Assembly (NCBI GenBank): GCA_963931925.1
Contig: OZ007574.1
Span: 32,995,961 to 33,059,960 of the forward strand
Origin: Onchidella celtica
Taxonomy: Eukaryota; Mollusca; Gastropoda; Systellommatophora; Onchidiidae
DNA length: 64,000 bases
Reading direction: 5' to 3'
Made by a program: the position numbers and the translations under genes. Each line of letters begins with the position of its first letter. Position 1 is the first letter of the stretch. This document shows, in pieces, positions 13,147-24,765 of this stretch. Below the pieces are notes generated by a model, which was not told the origin of the DNA, did not search any database, and worked only from the letters and a program-made list of their open reading frames with translations.

Positions 13147-13848
13147 GTTTTAAATTTTCAGGTTACGTCATTTCAATGACTATCTGGCGCAGTCAGGGCC
13201 GGATTTAAAGGGGGACAAAAGGGGGAGATTGCCACGTCCCTGCCAGAGAGGCGCCCCTTCTATACAGAAACATAATAAGTTCAACTTAGTCATTGTTATA
13301 TGGAAACTAAAGAGTTCGTAGCAGATTAATATTTTCTTTGTAGTTTGTCTTACCCGAAAATCTAAGAGTTTTGCTGGCATGTATTTACAGGTATACATGT
13401 ACATACTGACCTGGTATGTACTTCAGATGTATAACTCATTTAACCTTTCTGTGTCTGTATATTTTTGTCGGTTTCAATTTAGTGTAAATTTGGTGATTTG
13501 CCGTGTGTTTTGATTTCTGCATATGAGGGGTCCACCGAACTTGAAGTGCCTCCCCCCCCCCCCCCACCCACATACACACCATGTACCACCACCAGGTCTA
13601 AACCCGTCTCCGGGCGCAGTTTGCATTACATTAATTTGTATGATCATACTTGTAGCAGACAGGATAAATTTTAATATCAGCTAGTCGTTCAGTCATTGAG
13701 GATGTCATAATTCCCACCGTTGCGTGATAGTTTTATTGTAGTTTAAATAAATAACATATATCATAATTATGTTTGAATGGTATGTGCAACACAGTGTCTG
13801 CCTCTGAGTTTTAAATTTTCAGGTTACGTCATTTCAGTGACTATCTAC
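13147..13848. repeat. 43-bp direct repeat flanking the hAT-type MITE
   Basis: The sequence GAGTTTTAAATTTTCAGG and the bases after it up to GACTATCT occur at 13147-13185 and again at 13806-13847 with one mismatch. The copies bracket the MITE at 13194-13612, indicating a short local duplication. Confidence 0.75.
13194..13612. mobile_element. hAT-type MITE (419 bp)
   Basis: The left end is CAGGGCCGGATTTAAAGG and the reverse complement of the right end is CGGAGACGGGTTTAGACC. An exact 8-bp duplication, GGCGCAGT, flanks it at 13186-13193 and 13613-13620. It has no coding capacity. It is inserted at the edge of a 43-bp direct repeat also found at 13806-13848. Confidence 0.85.
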
Positions 13849-14418
13849 ACAGTGTTCAACGACTAGCAACACAGTGTCTGCCATTGATGTTCAGTGCGGA
13901 GACATTTTGGTAGCAAAGTCGTCCGAGAATTTCTAATGAGCGTTGACAGCTACATGTATATCAAAGGCTTTTGAAAATCGTGCCATCTGCATGAACTAAT
14001 TAATTAGTTTTGTTTTGCATCAGAGCAAGAGATGACACAGATCAAGGCTGGAGCAGGCGCCGGTGGCTCACCACCTATAAATTTTCCTGTAGTCTAGCAC
14101 AGTAAGTACTGCCCACACTGCGACCCACCAAGTTGCAGCGGGCAGTGCCTGGTGTGTTAGTGTGAAGCACGAGTTATGGGTGGCGAGCCACAGGTCTTGC
14201 GCCTCGAAAGCCTTGGACTGTTTCACCCCTAATGAAGTAAACCAACCGATCTGAAAGGTGAGTGGACAGGGAAACTTAAATTGCCCAGAGGTGGAGGTGA
14301 TATGATAGGGAATCCAAGAAACAGAATGGTGCGGAAAAGAACAAAGGCGAGAAATAAATGAGGAATGAGAAGCGCTAGAACGAAGGGCTCAGCTTCGAAA
14401 TAATTGTGCCAGGGTCAT

Positions 14419-15587
14419 TGTCACAAATCCCAGACTGGGAGATGTAATAAGTTATGACAGGACAACAATCACGAACAACCAAGTTAACACTTAACAGAAC
14501 AATCCATCAGATTCACACATTTATTAACCATAATTATACAAATAATAGCGCAATTACATACATTATATTATTGAAATCAACTGCCGTACAACGGCCTTAT
14601 TCTCACACACACTCTCCCTCGGATCCACAATCCGGTAGTTACTCCTAAAGGCACTTCGGCCTCAGCCTCTCCCCTCAGGGTCTTAATAGCACATTAATAA
14701 TTTACTGGCACCGCAGTCTCTCAATATCACCTCCCTATTGTCATACACCTCAGCATTCCCCTAGCACCTCAGCAGGGCAATTACACATTATCATTTCAAT
14801 AGTACATTCTCCCCTCAACCTGGCAATAGTGCATTATCACATTCACGCTCATATCTACGTCCCTGTCCGTGGCCTGACTGCCACGACTTTATGTGCTTCT
14901 ACTGTCCTGCACTGACAGCCTCACTTCTGGCCTATGTGTGGCCTCCGGCCCTATGCTGGCCTATCCCCTGTGCTCATCGAGGTGGCTCTGCGGCCCGTCC
15001 TCGACACCTACAAGAATAACATTACATTGGTATAATACCCTACCATTTCTATTCGCTCCACCTCTCCTTACAATCCATGAAGCGTACACACACTAGTTCA
15101 CCTTTCACTCACCACACATCCTACGGTAACACACCTCCATCGGAGCACACACTACTCACTCGCGCTACACATCCATGAACTCACTTTCATCTATCGCTCA
15201 TGGCGCACATTGCTATATCCAATATCAAGGACTTCCACATTCCTCACATATACTTATTCACATCATGGTAATAGACGAATATAATATAATACATCAATCA
15301 TAATAATCAATCAACGTTCTACATACCAGTCATTACTGGAAAGACTCTCTCACTAGTCTTCTCGACTGCTCCCTTTATGTCCGCCCGATGGGCTCTTATT
15401 CACAGGTCCGCTCCGTAGGACCTTCTAACTTGCAGTGATAGTAATACCGCGCTTTCGCCTCATTCAGACCCCCCCCCCCCCCCACTACTCACAACAGCAC
15501 GCTTAACTTACTGTCTACTGTGAGCCCTTCTTACTCTACACCCGCTCTGTAGCAATCCCCTTAATTGCACTCACTCCACTCGTGACA
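14419..15587 (-). repeat. 3' LTR of the Gmr1-like element
   Basis: The 1169-bp copy nearly identical to 21052-22222, with TG...CA termini embedded in a short TGTCAC/GTGACA inverted repeat. It lacks a 5-bp TTCAA duplication found near 21430 in the other LTR. Confidence 0.95.
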
Positions 15588-15608
15588 TCATCCCCCACCC
15601 CAAAAAAA
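15588..15608 (-). promoter_or_regulatory. Polypurine-rich tract of the Gmr1-like element
   Basis: Immediately internal to the 3' LTR, the minus strand reads GGGGTGGGGGATGA after a T run, the position expected for the plus-strand primer. Confidence 0.6.
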
Positions 15609-15943
15609 TTAATGCAATTAATTTCAAATCGCATCAAGATGACTGTCAACGAGTGAGCGTGAGCAATACCTACACTAAAAAAAATGACCTAGCAGTTCCC
15701 CTAGTATATAAATTACCGAAATCAGGGGAAATTATGGGGATCAATATGCCCTGCAATATGCATATATGTGTCACATCATCAATAGCTAACTAAACACAAT
15801 ACCTAATACAGAATCAAAAGCCAATCAACCTATCAACCATTCTTCATATCATATTTATAATGTCAATATTTTAAAGTCGACTCATTCACACAGATCCTGT
15901 CAATGTTCCTGTCCTCCGATGTATAAGCCGCTGAACTCCTCCC

Positions 15944-18900
15944 CTAGGCTCGACTAAGGTAGTCGGCGATATGATTGCTGGTTCCTGGAATTGGTTGAAT
16001 AACGAAGGTATACGGCTGCAAAGCCAATGCCCATCTAGACAAGCGTGGGCTGGACGAACGATTCTTCGACAAAAATGTCAGTGGCTTGTGGTCTGTCTGG
16101 ATACAAAATTCTCGTCCCATGAGATAACGTCCTAGTTTCTGGACGGACCAGACAATGGCAAGACACTCACGCTCTATCACAGAATACTTTCTTTCTCTCT
16201 GCAATAACTTCCTACTGACATAACATACAGGATGGAGACATTCGTTCTTCTCCTGTAGAAGACAAGCGCCGACACCAGAGTCCGACGCATCCGTTCTGAG
16301 GATAAAATTAGATCGAAAATCGGGTAATATCAGAATGGGTGACGATGATAACGCTGTCACCAAATTATCAAATGCTGTCTGACATTCAGACGTCCACTGG
16401 ACCTTATCGGGTTGTCCCTTCTTAGTAAGGTCAGTAAGAGAAGATGACAAGGAGGAAAAATTTGGAATGAACTTTCTGTAATAATTTAAAATTCCCACTA
16501 AGCTTCTGACTTGTTTCTTTGTTTTTGGGATTTGCAACCCTACTAACTTGTCAATTTTTGTTTCTTCAGGTCTCTGAACACCTCTACCCACAATATGTCC
16601 TAAGAATACTATCTCTGGACATGCCAAATCCATCTTTGCGGGTTTAGCAGTTAACCCAAAATGACGTAATCGTTGAAAAATTACTGTTAGTGTCTGAATA
16701 TGATCAGACCATGTCGACGTATGGCATGCTATATCATCAAAGAATGACACGACATTAGGTATGTCCTTCAACACTAATCTCATTAATCGTGCAAACGTCG
16801 CTGGTGCGTTTACCAACCCAAATGGCATGACCTTAAATTGGAATAATCCAATGGGCGTTTGGAACGCCGTGTATTGTTTAGACTCCTCAGTAAGCGGGAT
16901 TTCCCAATACCCTTTCGTCAAATCTATCTTGGAAAACCACGTGGACCCGGCCAATGAAGCTATTAATTCCTCCTGAAACGGAATAGGCTCCCTATCGCCT
17001 ACCGTAATAGTGTTCAGTCTTCGAAAATCAATACAGAACCGCACCGATCCATCAAGTTTTTTCACGAGGACGATGGGTGATGAATACGGCGATGTTGATG
17101 GTTCTATCACATCTAACTTCAACATTGACTCAACTTCCTTTATGACTCTATCTCTCGAAGAAAAAGGCAGCGGATACGGTCTAAGAAATACTGGCTTATC
17201 CGAAGTCAACTTTATTTGGTGCTGGATCACCGTAGTGCGACCCGGCAAATCCGTAACAACATCCGGGAATGACGCTAACAGGGTCTCAAGTTCCCTACTC
17301 CTTGAACTCGTAAGGTCAGGGTTAATTTTTACGTCCCTGTAACCTTGTGTCGGAGTTAACTCCGGCAATTGAATTTGTAACTCTTCCTGTGCCTCGGTGT
17401 CGCTTACGTCACAGTCCAACTGGTCTACGACCCCCGTACAAGCAGTAGAGAAGACAGTCTCCTCTGGTCTTGTCTGTGCACACAGATACTGTGGTCTCTC
17501 ATAAAATCTCTGTAGCATATTAACATGGAAAACCTTACTCGTTCCATCAATGTGGATAGCGTAATCTACCTTTGAAACAACTCGCTCAATAACATAAGGA
17601 CCTTTCCATGTCATTAATAACTTATTATGGTCCGTAGGTAACAACAACAGAACCTTGTCTCCTGGCTTAAAAATTCTCAGTTTGGAACCTCTATCTTTAT
17701 AGTCTTTTGCTCTTTTCGAAGCGATACCAGAAGCTTCTTCTGCTATAGTGCGCGCTGAAGATAATCTTTCTCTTAAATCAACAAGGTCTATCGAAACCTT
17801 TTTAAACGGTTCCGAAACCGTGGGGATCTTCTGAAGAGGAGCCTGGGGTGTACGACCCTTATGCGTCGTCTTTCGGCACGCACTGCACGTCTTACAATAT
17901 AGCCGTACATCTCTGTATACTGACGGCCAATAAAAATCTTTCAGAACTCTCTGCTTGGTTCTAGCACTTCCCGTATGATGCGCTAATGGAACATCATGGG
18001 CCAGACGCAGTACTGTAGCAATTAACGACCGTGGCACGACGACCTGCTTTTGAACGGAAGCCACTGTGACGTACATACGGAACAGAATGCCTCCCTGGAC
18101 AAAAAAAGAGGATGACCCGTTTTTATATCTCCTCGTTTTCTCGGTTCGCGCTTCCCCAAAACATGGGTTTAATGATGGGTCCTCCCTTTGTAATCTCGCC
18201 AAGCGCTCTGGCGTGATATCTAGGTTGACCGCTGGCGTCGCCAAAGGTCTAATCTTATCTTTATCAGCTACCCGTCGACGTGTTTCGACCGCGGCGCAAA
18301 AGTCAATACCTTTTGATTGCGACCATGCTTGCACGTTCTCATCGGAAGGGGAAACCACCCGTGATACATTCCCAATGATGAGCTGGGCGCCTGGAAAACA
18401 ACCAACGACTGCTTCGACTTCCCCGCTAAGGAAAGGTGTATCTATCATTATTCTTGCCATGGGTAATTTCTCAATGGCCCCCGAAAATTGGATGCACGGG
18501 ACAGTCTCACCTGTAAGCTGTGAATCCCGAATGCAATCCCTATGCACTCCCACAACGGTAGATCCTGTATCTCGTAAAACCGAGACCGGTTCGTCCCCAA
18601 CAAACCCCGGATAAACCCTAAGACCACCTCCTGTATGACATGAATTTATAACGGGGATCTTTCTCCCACAAGGTAAAACACCGGAAGATAATAACTTCTC
18701 ACAACTGGGACACTTAGAATACTGTCCGCCTCCGTTGTCCGATGTAACACACGCAGCCGCATGATGAAATTTATTTGGGGAACATGGACTGGAGCTACTG
18801 TCCACGTTCGCCGCTATCCTACCTGCAGGGCAGTTCACGCTGATGTGATCTGCTCTTCCGCCGTTCCAACACTTCGCGGCCCTACACTCGCGTGCAAAGT

Positions 18901-20128
18901 GACCCACGCGTCCGCAAGTCCAACACTCCGCTCCCTGTGCTGTACTAGGCCTGGGTCCCCGTGACCCATCGCGACCGGAACTAGAGTCCCTATGCCGTCG
19001 GTCATCGGCAAAGGTCACAATTCGCCCCCGGCCATTACCGCGACCTAGCCCTCCTGCTCGGTCAAACTTACCGGATCCATATGCCGGTGATTGGTGATAG
19101 CCCCTACGCTGCCCCTGGGCTTGCCCGCTATAGGCACCACGCTGACGCGACCTGTCCCTAAGTCCTGCCGGCGACCCCTCGACAACGGCGACGTACCCAG
19201 CATCTTGGACGTACGCCCTGGCGACTGGTTTGGACGGATGCGCCGTACGGTATGCCTCCGCCAACTTAGACGCCTCCTGCACCGTCGCGGGTTCGTTCTC
19301 TTTCAGGAAAGCCACCAGATCTTTATGGCACGACGCGTACAGCTGGTCACGGATCATTAGGTCTTTCAGTTTAGCAAAATCCGTGCCCACATGCGCCAAG
19401 TCTACCCAGTTCGCGAAATACTCCGTTAGTCTCGCGACGAAGGCAGCAAAGTCCTCCCTGGTATCCGCACGTGCTCGCCTAAACTGCTCCCGGAAATATT
19501 CCTCGGTACGCGCAAATCGGCGAAGCAGCAAAGCCTTCAGCTTATCGTAATCTTGCACGTCTTTGCGCTGTAGCTCTTTAAAGTAGGTTAACGCTCGCCC
19601 CTGCAATAGCGATGCCAGGTACGTGGCCCATAATTCCTTATTTTCCCCCCATTGCAATTGTGCGTTCAGTTCGAACCTGTAAAGGAAGGCGTCTATGTCG
19701 TCCTTCCGGTCGTCGAACGTAGGGAGCTTAATCCTAACGCCACCTTTATTGCGTACCTGCCGCTCAACCGTTTCCGTTGGCGTATTCTTTTTGCTTTCTA
19801 ATTCCGCAATCTTTACTTGCGCCTCTATCTCCTTTAACTTTAACTCCCTCTCCTGAGCCTGTTTCTCCTGTTGCTGATGCAACTCCTTTAACTTAAACTC
19901 CCTTTCCTGTTGCTGAGCCTCTAACTCCTTCAACTTAAACTCTCTTTCCTCTTCCTTATCCTTAGCCTCTCTCTCCTGCTCCTGAGCCTTAGCCTCTTTT
20001 TCTCGCTCTCTATCCTTAGCACGCTCATCGCGCAAATCCGCCTGCTGTTCTTTAATCCAGCCGCGTAACTCCTCTCCCTCCAGGCCAAGTTCCTTACCCA
20101 ACTTCATTAGTTGTTGGAGTTCCGCCAT
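15944..20128 (-). CDS. Gag-Pol polyprotein, Gmr1-like order, integrase core deleted (1394 aa)
   Basis: One uninterrupted frame. Residues ~20-120 are a Lys/Glu/Gln-rich predicted coiled coil, followed by a Ty3-type Gag (LPTFDDRKDDIDAFLYRFE) to ~300 and an RG-rich segment. A CCHC knuckle CWTCGRVGHFAREC near 400 follows, with a degenerate second knuckle whose second Cys is Gly. Protease has LRDTGS near 510. The integrase H2C2 zinc domain (HH at HDVPLAHH, CC at CKTCSAC) lies near 690-760. The frame then jumps from SIDLVDL straight to the C-terminal GPY-like module (WKGPYVIERVV), so the ~150-residue DDE core is absent by an in-frame deletion. Reverse transcriptase (~960-1160, active box FFDD instead of YVDD) and RNase H (DASD, E, TDHKP) end the protein. 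Integrase-before-RT order identifies the Gmr1 group. The start at 20128 is the first ATG after a ~920-bp leader. Confidence 0.92.
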   Translation of the reverse strand: MAELQQLMKLGKELGLEGEELRGWIKEQQADLRDERAKDREREKEAKAQEQEREAKDKEEEREFKLKELEAQQQEREFKLKELHQQQEKQAQERELKLKEIEAQVKIAELESKKNTPTETVERQVRNKGGVRIKLPTFDDRKDDIDAFLYRFELNAQLQWGENKELWATYLASLLQGRALTYFKELQRKDVQDYDKLKALLLRRFARTEEYFREQFRRARADTREDFAAFVARLTEYFANWVDLAHVGTDFAKLKDLMIRDQLYASCHKDLVAFLKENEPATVQEASKLAEAYRTAHPSKPVARAYVQDAGYVAVVEGSPAGLRDRSRQRGAYSGQAQGQRRGYHQSPAYGSGKFDRAGGLGRGNGRGRIVTFADDRRHRDSSSGRDGSRGPRPSTAQGAECWTCGRVGHFARECRAAKCWNGGRADHISVNCPAGRIAANVDSSSSPCSPNKFHHAAACVTSDNGGGQYSKCPSCEKLLSSGVLPCGRKIPVINSCHTGGGLRVYPGFVGDEPVSVLRDTGSTVVGVHRDCIRDSQLTGETVPCIQFSGAIEKLPMARIMIDTPFLSGEVEAVVGCFPGAQLIIGNVSRVVSPSDENVQAWSQSKGIDFCAAVETRRRVADKDKIRPLATPAVNLDITPERLARLQREDPSLNPCFGEARTEKTRRYKNGSSSFFVQGGILFRMYVTVASVQKQVVVPRSLIATVLRLAHDVPLAHHTGSARTKQRVLKDFYWPSVYRDVRLYCKTCSACRKTTHKGRTPQAPLQKIPTVSEPFKKVSIDLVDLRERLSSARTIAEEASGIASKRAKDYKDRGSKLRIFKPGDKVLLLLPTDHNKLLMTWKGPYVIERVVSKVDYAIHIDGTSKVFHVNMLQRFYERPQYLCAQTRPEETVFSTACTGVVDQLDCDVSDTEAQEELQIQLPELTPTQGYRDVKINPDLTSSRSRELETLLASFPDVVTDLPGRTTVIQHQIKLTSDKPVFLRPYPLPFSSRDRVIKEVESMLKLDVIEPSTSPYSSPIVLVKKLDGSVRFCIDFRRLNTITVGDREPIPFQEELIASLAGSTWFSKIDLTKGYWEIPLTEESKQYTAFQTPIGLFQFKVMPFGLVNAPATFARLMRLVLKDIPNVVSFFDDIACHTSTWSDHIQTLTVIFQRLRHFGLTAKPAKMDLACPEIVFLGHIVGRGVQRPEETKIDKLVGLQIPKTKKQVRSLVGILNYYRKFIPNFSSLSSSLTDLTKKGQPDKVQWTSECQTAFDNLVTALSSSPILILPDFRSNFILRTDASDSGVGACLLQEKNECLHPVCYVSRKLLQRERKYSVIERECLAIVWSVQKLGRYLMGREFCIQTDHKPLTFLSKNRSSSPRLSRWALALQPYTFVIQPIPGTSNHIADYLSRA

Positions 20129-21036
20129 TTCACAGATTTATGGTTATGGTATCTATTATAAGACGACCAACCTGTCGGTATGATCACTAACGATACGACC
20201 AGAGACCTGAGACCACAACAGATATAACAATACCCAGTTGTCTCAAATACAATTCAGAAATTTACCTTTACAGCACAACTAATTCTATATCTATAAAATG
20301 TATAGCACTATTAATTATAAAAGAAAATAGAAACGACAAGAATGAAGAAATACAGTAGAAGGACCACAAGTACGTCAAGGACAACGAACCAGACTAGGAC
20401 AAAGACCTAAAAAAGAAAATATAATGGAAAAAAGAATGCAACCTAACTACGCCGATTACACTACACGGTACGAACAAGAACAGAGTCTGAAAAAAAAGAA
20501 CGTATCTATAGATAGGTAGAAAGAGGGACAAGAGAATACGTCTTCCTGCGGAACAGAGAAGATATCGACGCTACAACTAAACACTAACAAAGCCCTACAG
20601 AATGTTCACCGTGATGAACGAAGTTCCAAGTTTATCACACCTTTTTTTTAAAGGATAAACTAGGTTCAACACAGCAAACGAAAACAGCAAAAACAGAGAA
20701 AAAGACAGATTAAAGGAACAGCCCCCGATCCAGGGTACAAAATTTCAGTTTCACTTAACTTCGAATTTTGAGTTTAACTCCTCCCCTTAATCGGAGCTCT
20801 GGCCGCTTGACTCCTCAGGCTGGCACACACACTCTGCAGAAATTTAAGTACACATTAATACATATTCATCAAAATACATGCATCAATACATATTATTATT
20901 CATAACCATACATAAATCATACCATCATGACATTTCCATTCATCCCACGAACAAAGACAACAGCACGAATTCCTAGCACAACAGAAAAACAACTAGATAT
21001 AATGAATACACAATGTCAAAATGACCACAGGTAAAC
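20129..21036 (-). other. Leader of the Gmr1-like element
   Basis: Untranslated region between primer-binding site and gag start, A-rich on the sense complement. It contains no ORF and no recognised structure. Confidence 0.6.
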
Positions 21037-21050
21037 AGGACGAGCCCCCA
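21037..21050 (-). promoter_or_regulatory. Primer-binding site complementary to tRNA-Pro
   Basis: On the minus strand, one base after the 5' LTR, the sequence is TGGGGGCTCGTCCT. The first 13 bases equal the tRNA-Pro primer site used by many gammaretroviruses and some Ty3 elements, including the complement of the CCA end. Confidence 0.85.
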
Positions 21051-21051
21051 G

Positions 21052-22222
21052 TGTCACAAATCCCAGACTGGGAGATGTAATAAGTTATGACAGGACAACA
21101 ATCACGAACAACCAAGTTAACACTTAACAGAACAATCCATCAGACTCACACATTTATTAACCATAATTATACAAATAATAGCGCAATTACATACATTATA
21201 TTATTGAAATCAACTGCCGTACAACGGCCTTATTCTCACACACACTCTCCCTCGGATCCACAATCCGGTAGTTACTCCTAAAGGCACTTCGGCCTCAGCC
21301 TCTCCCCTCAGGGTCTTAATAGCACATTAATAATTTACTGGCACCGCAGTCTCTCAATATCACCTCCCTATTGTCATACACCTCAGCATTCCCCTAGCAC
21401 CTCAGCAGGGCAATTACACATTATCATTTCAATTCAATAGTACATTCTCCCCTCAACCTGGCAATAGTGCATTATCACATTCACGCTCATATCTACGTCC
21501 CTGTCCGTGGCCTGACTGCCACGACTTTATGTGCTTCTACTGTCCTGCACTGACAGCCTCACTTCTGGCCTATGTGTGGCCTCCGGCCCTATGCTGGCCT
21601 ATCCCCTGTGCTCATCGAGGTGGCTCTGCGGCCCGTCCTCGACACCTACAAGAATAACATTACATTGGTATAATACCCTACCATTTCTATTCGCTCCACC
21701 TCTCCTTACAATCCATGAAGCGTACACACACTAGTTCACCTTTCACTCACCACACATCCTACGGTAACACACCTCCATCGGAGCACACACTACTCACTCG
21801 CGCTACACATCCATGAACTCACTTTCATCTATCGCTCATGGCGCACATTGCTATATCCAATATCAAGGACTTCCACATTCCTCACATATACTTATTCACA
21901 TCATGGTAATAGACGAATATAATATAATACATCAATCATAATAATCAATCAACGTTCTACATACCAGTCATTACTGGAAAGACTCTCTCACTAGTCTTCT
22001 CGACTGCTCCCTTTATGTCCGCCCGATGGGCTCTTATTCACAGGTCCGCTCCGTAGGACCTTCTAACTTGCAGTGATAGTAATACCGCGCTTTCGCCTCA
22101 TTCAGACCCCCCCCCCCCACTACTCACAACAGCACGCTTAACTTACTGTCTACTGTGAGCCCTTCTTACTCTACACCCGCTCTGTAGCAATCCCCTTAAT
22201 TGCACTCACTCCACTCGTGACA
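21052..22222 (-). repeat. 5' LTR of the Gmr1-like element
   Basis: The 1171-bp partner of 14419-15587. Near-identity of the two copies argues for recent insertion. Confidence 0.95.
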
Positions 22223-22227
22223 GTCAT

Positions 22228-24333
22228 GTGGCTCACTTTCCTGTCTTTTCCGTAAAATATGACTCTCCCTCTCTCTCATTGCCCGTCTGTCTGTGTGTCC
22301 GTCTGTCTGTCTGTCTGTCCGTCCGTCTGTCCGTCTCCCTAATTTTGTGACATGCGGACTTGATTGAAGAGGATCCCCGAGCTTTGACTTTTCGCTTACC
22401 ATTTCACTCACCATGACAATTTAAATAAAAGTAAACCTTAACAAATCACTCAGACAAACACCAAGAACATGACTAAAACAGAGCATTGACCGTGTACACT
22501 GGAAAAATAATTGTTTTATTCACTCTGTATATACATATTATATTATGACAGAAAATATTAAAAAATAACCCCAGTGAGAAACCCGAACCACATTTCAGTG
22601 AGTTTAAGGTGCGCCATAGACAAGTCGATGTAATCACGAAGCACAGAAATTATCTGTCACCCTGTAATGAGGTTGGAAGGTGCAGAAACTGTCAAAACGC
22701 ATGAATCCAAACAGGGGCGAAGCGTGGTCCTCTGCAGAGGGTAATCAGAATTTAAGCTAGTAAGATCCTCATAATAGGACGTATCGCTACATCATATTCA
22801 CATAATCATAAATGCAGCGACTAAAACAATGAAACGGTTGCTAGGCACTGCAAAAATCTGGAGAGCAGACTATTCGGAAGGAGTTCCGTACTCGAGCGCC
22901 AAAGACCAGAAACTAACTAAAAGAGATGATACATAGCTACCCCGGGGGCTTTCCCTGATATGTCAATCTGACTACAGTAACTGCCCAGACGCCGACTATT
23001 CTTGTCAACAGGACAGGAATCAGCAATTTACAAGCCAAACTAATCTGAAAAACTATTCATTCATACTAACAGACTTATAAACGCATATTTTTCACCCATT
23101 TTTTAAAATATAATTTGAACGGCAGGTTTTCATTGTCATATTCATAGCCAGAGATTTTGTTATTCTACCATCTCATAAAGTTTCTCGGAAAGGACCCATT
23201 AACATTAAATGGTAGAAAGTGCTTAAATGGCATCTCTGTGACACAACAATGTGTAGCGATTTCGGAGAAGTGGCTATCTGCCGTTGCGGTTTAGGTTCAA
23301 GCGACCTATCAAGTGAATTGATGTTCTTAATATGTTCGACTGATTTTGATCACAGATATATCTAGATCTAGACTATAATAGTTATTATTCTTTGATAGCT
23401 CTTGCTGTGCGTAGAGTAAATTATTCTTAGATTACCTCAAACAGAAAAAAAAGATCCACACAAACTCTTTCACTCTACATGTACTCTTTACCTTTCGATT
23501 AGGATTAAAACGACCGCATAGGGAAAAACCTGCATAGGTACGTAAAATCGGGTCAAACTTTGATTATAAACCTATTTTTCCCCCCACTATTTTGCTGTCT
23601 GCGGCGCCGCTTTGACGAAAACAGGCTATGCTCAAGCTAGCTTCTGGGTGTAGTCAAGTCTTCTCCGTCTTTGTTAATCACTGATTTTGGACCAGTTCAT
23701 ATGGTGTAAGTCCCTATAAAGATGCTTTTCGGTGAGGGGTGTTAGACTATAACAACAAACCCAAAATAGCAAAGTAGAATAGAATGCTGAACTGACTAAA
23801 TGGACTTGGAGTCGGGCTCGATCGGAAAAGCGTAGTAATTCTAGAATTAATATTCGAAGGGTAATCACTGATTATTTGATTATGAGGAAGCCTCGCCCCT
23901 GAATCCAAATCACTGGAATCACGTTAATTTTTGTCCATGCAATATCAGTAAAAACTAACTGCCCCCCAAATGTACCCTGCTCCCCCAAACGATCTCCCCA
24001 CCACCCCCTGATTCTAAGACCAGCTGTTATCACAAAAAGAGTTTGGAAAATGTTCTTAACATAAATTTGTATACAGGTGTTTTACATAATATAATATTCA
24101 ACACACAACCATGCTCTCGGTTAAGTTGCAGAAGAATGTAGAATGAGGCCAATGAAAAAAAAAAAAAAAAAAGATCGACACACAGAATATTGTTTCACAC
24201 TCAATATTTTTTATCTCTTTCAGTTTTACATACCACGTAAGTTTAAACCATAAGAAAACAAATTCCGTCAGTTCAGACAATAATCTAATAATCCATTGCG
24301 AAAGTCCCTTCATCGCTGACGTCCCAGCTGCGG
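22228..24333. other. Intergenic / probable 3' UTR of the minus-strand membrane-protein gene
   Basis: No supported coding exon. A minus-strand AATAAA-type signal lies near 22513 and others occur closer to the stop codon at 24334, so part may be 3' UTR. A (TCTG)n-like patch lies near 22290-22330. Confidence 0.5.
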
Positions 24334-24448
24334 TTACTCTGCTTGAATAAAATCTTCAGCTGAAACTGCTTCTAGCTCAGTCGTGGCATCACTTACATTG
24401 TCACTTGATGGCTTTACCTTCAGGCAGTCAAAACGATAAGATAAATTT
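24334..24448 (-). CDS. Last coding exon of a single-pass membrane protein gene
   Basis: On the minus strand the acceptor ttctttcag precedes 24448. The exon completes the split Arg codon of the preceding exon and encodes a short cytoplasmic tail (YRFDCLKVKPSSDNVSD, then TTELEAVSAEDFIQAE) before a TAA stop. The tail is acidic and Ser/Thr-rich. Phase agreement with 24644-24765 supports the model. Confidence 0.65.
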
Positions 24449-24643
24449 CTGAAAGAACAAAGTTATTCTGAAGTTGTAGGATGTAATTGGATGTTGGAGG
24501 GAAGGGCAACGGGGAGGGAAGAGGCGGAAGGAGAAAAGGAAGAAGTCACGAAGATGGAATACATAAAAAGTTAAACACAAAGTAGGCATCCTAAACTGTT
24601 GCACGGCGTGGACAATGCAATATCGATAATGTATCCTGCTCAC

Positions 24644-24765
24644 CTTTTCATGATCTTTATGTGAGAACCCAAAGTGATTATGTCCAGACATAAGATGAAC
24701 AAAGCCACGCAAGTCATGAATATGCATGCCCCAGCACCGACGGCTATCGCAGTTGGTCGGTAGTC
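24644..24765 (-). CDS. Transmembrane-segment exon of the same gene
   Basis: A 122-nt exon with acceptor tttcgtttccag and donor AG|gtgagc on the minus strand, entering in phase 0 and leaving in phase 2. It encodes a strongly hydrophobic stretch (AIAVGAGACIFMTCVALFIL) followed by basic residues near GSHIKIMK. This fits a single membrane-spanning helix with a cytoplasmic positive flank. With the Ser/Thr-rich exon upstream and the short acidic tail downstream, this is the C-terminal end of a type I membrane protein. The ectodomain exons lie upstream and were not identified; the family is unknown. Confidence 0.65.

Larger units (their letters stand above)
14414..22227 (-). mobile_element. Gmr1-like Ty3 LTR retrotransposon with flanking target duplication
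   Basis: A complete LTR element (14419-22222) lies on the minus strand, bounded by an exact 5-bp duplication, GTCAT, at 14414-14418 and 22223-22227. The LTRs begin TGTCAC and end GTGACA and differ only by a substitution, a 5-bp indel and poly-C length, so insertion is recent. It has a tRNA-Pro-type primer site, a G-rich polypurine stretch, and one long gag-pol frame. In that frame integrase sequences precede reverse transcriptase, the Ty1/copia-like order known from the Gmr1 group of Ty3 elements. The catalytic core of integrase is missing, so this copy could not integrate with its own enzyme. Confidence 0.93.

Noticed and set aside
14454..15096. Open frames duplicated in both LTRs of the Gmr1-like element (also near 21087-21734)
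   Set aside because: They lie inside the LTRs, antisense to the element, and show no protein features; duplication reflects LTR identity.
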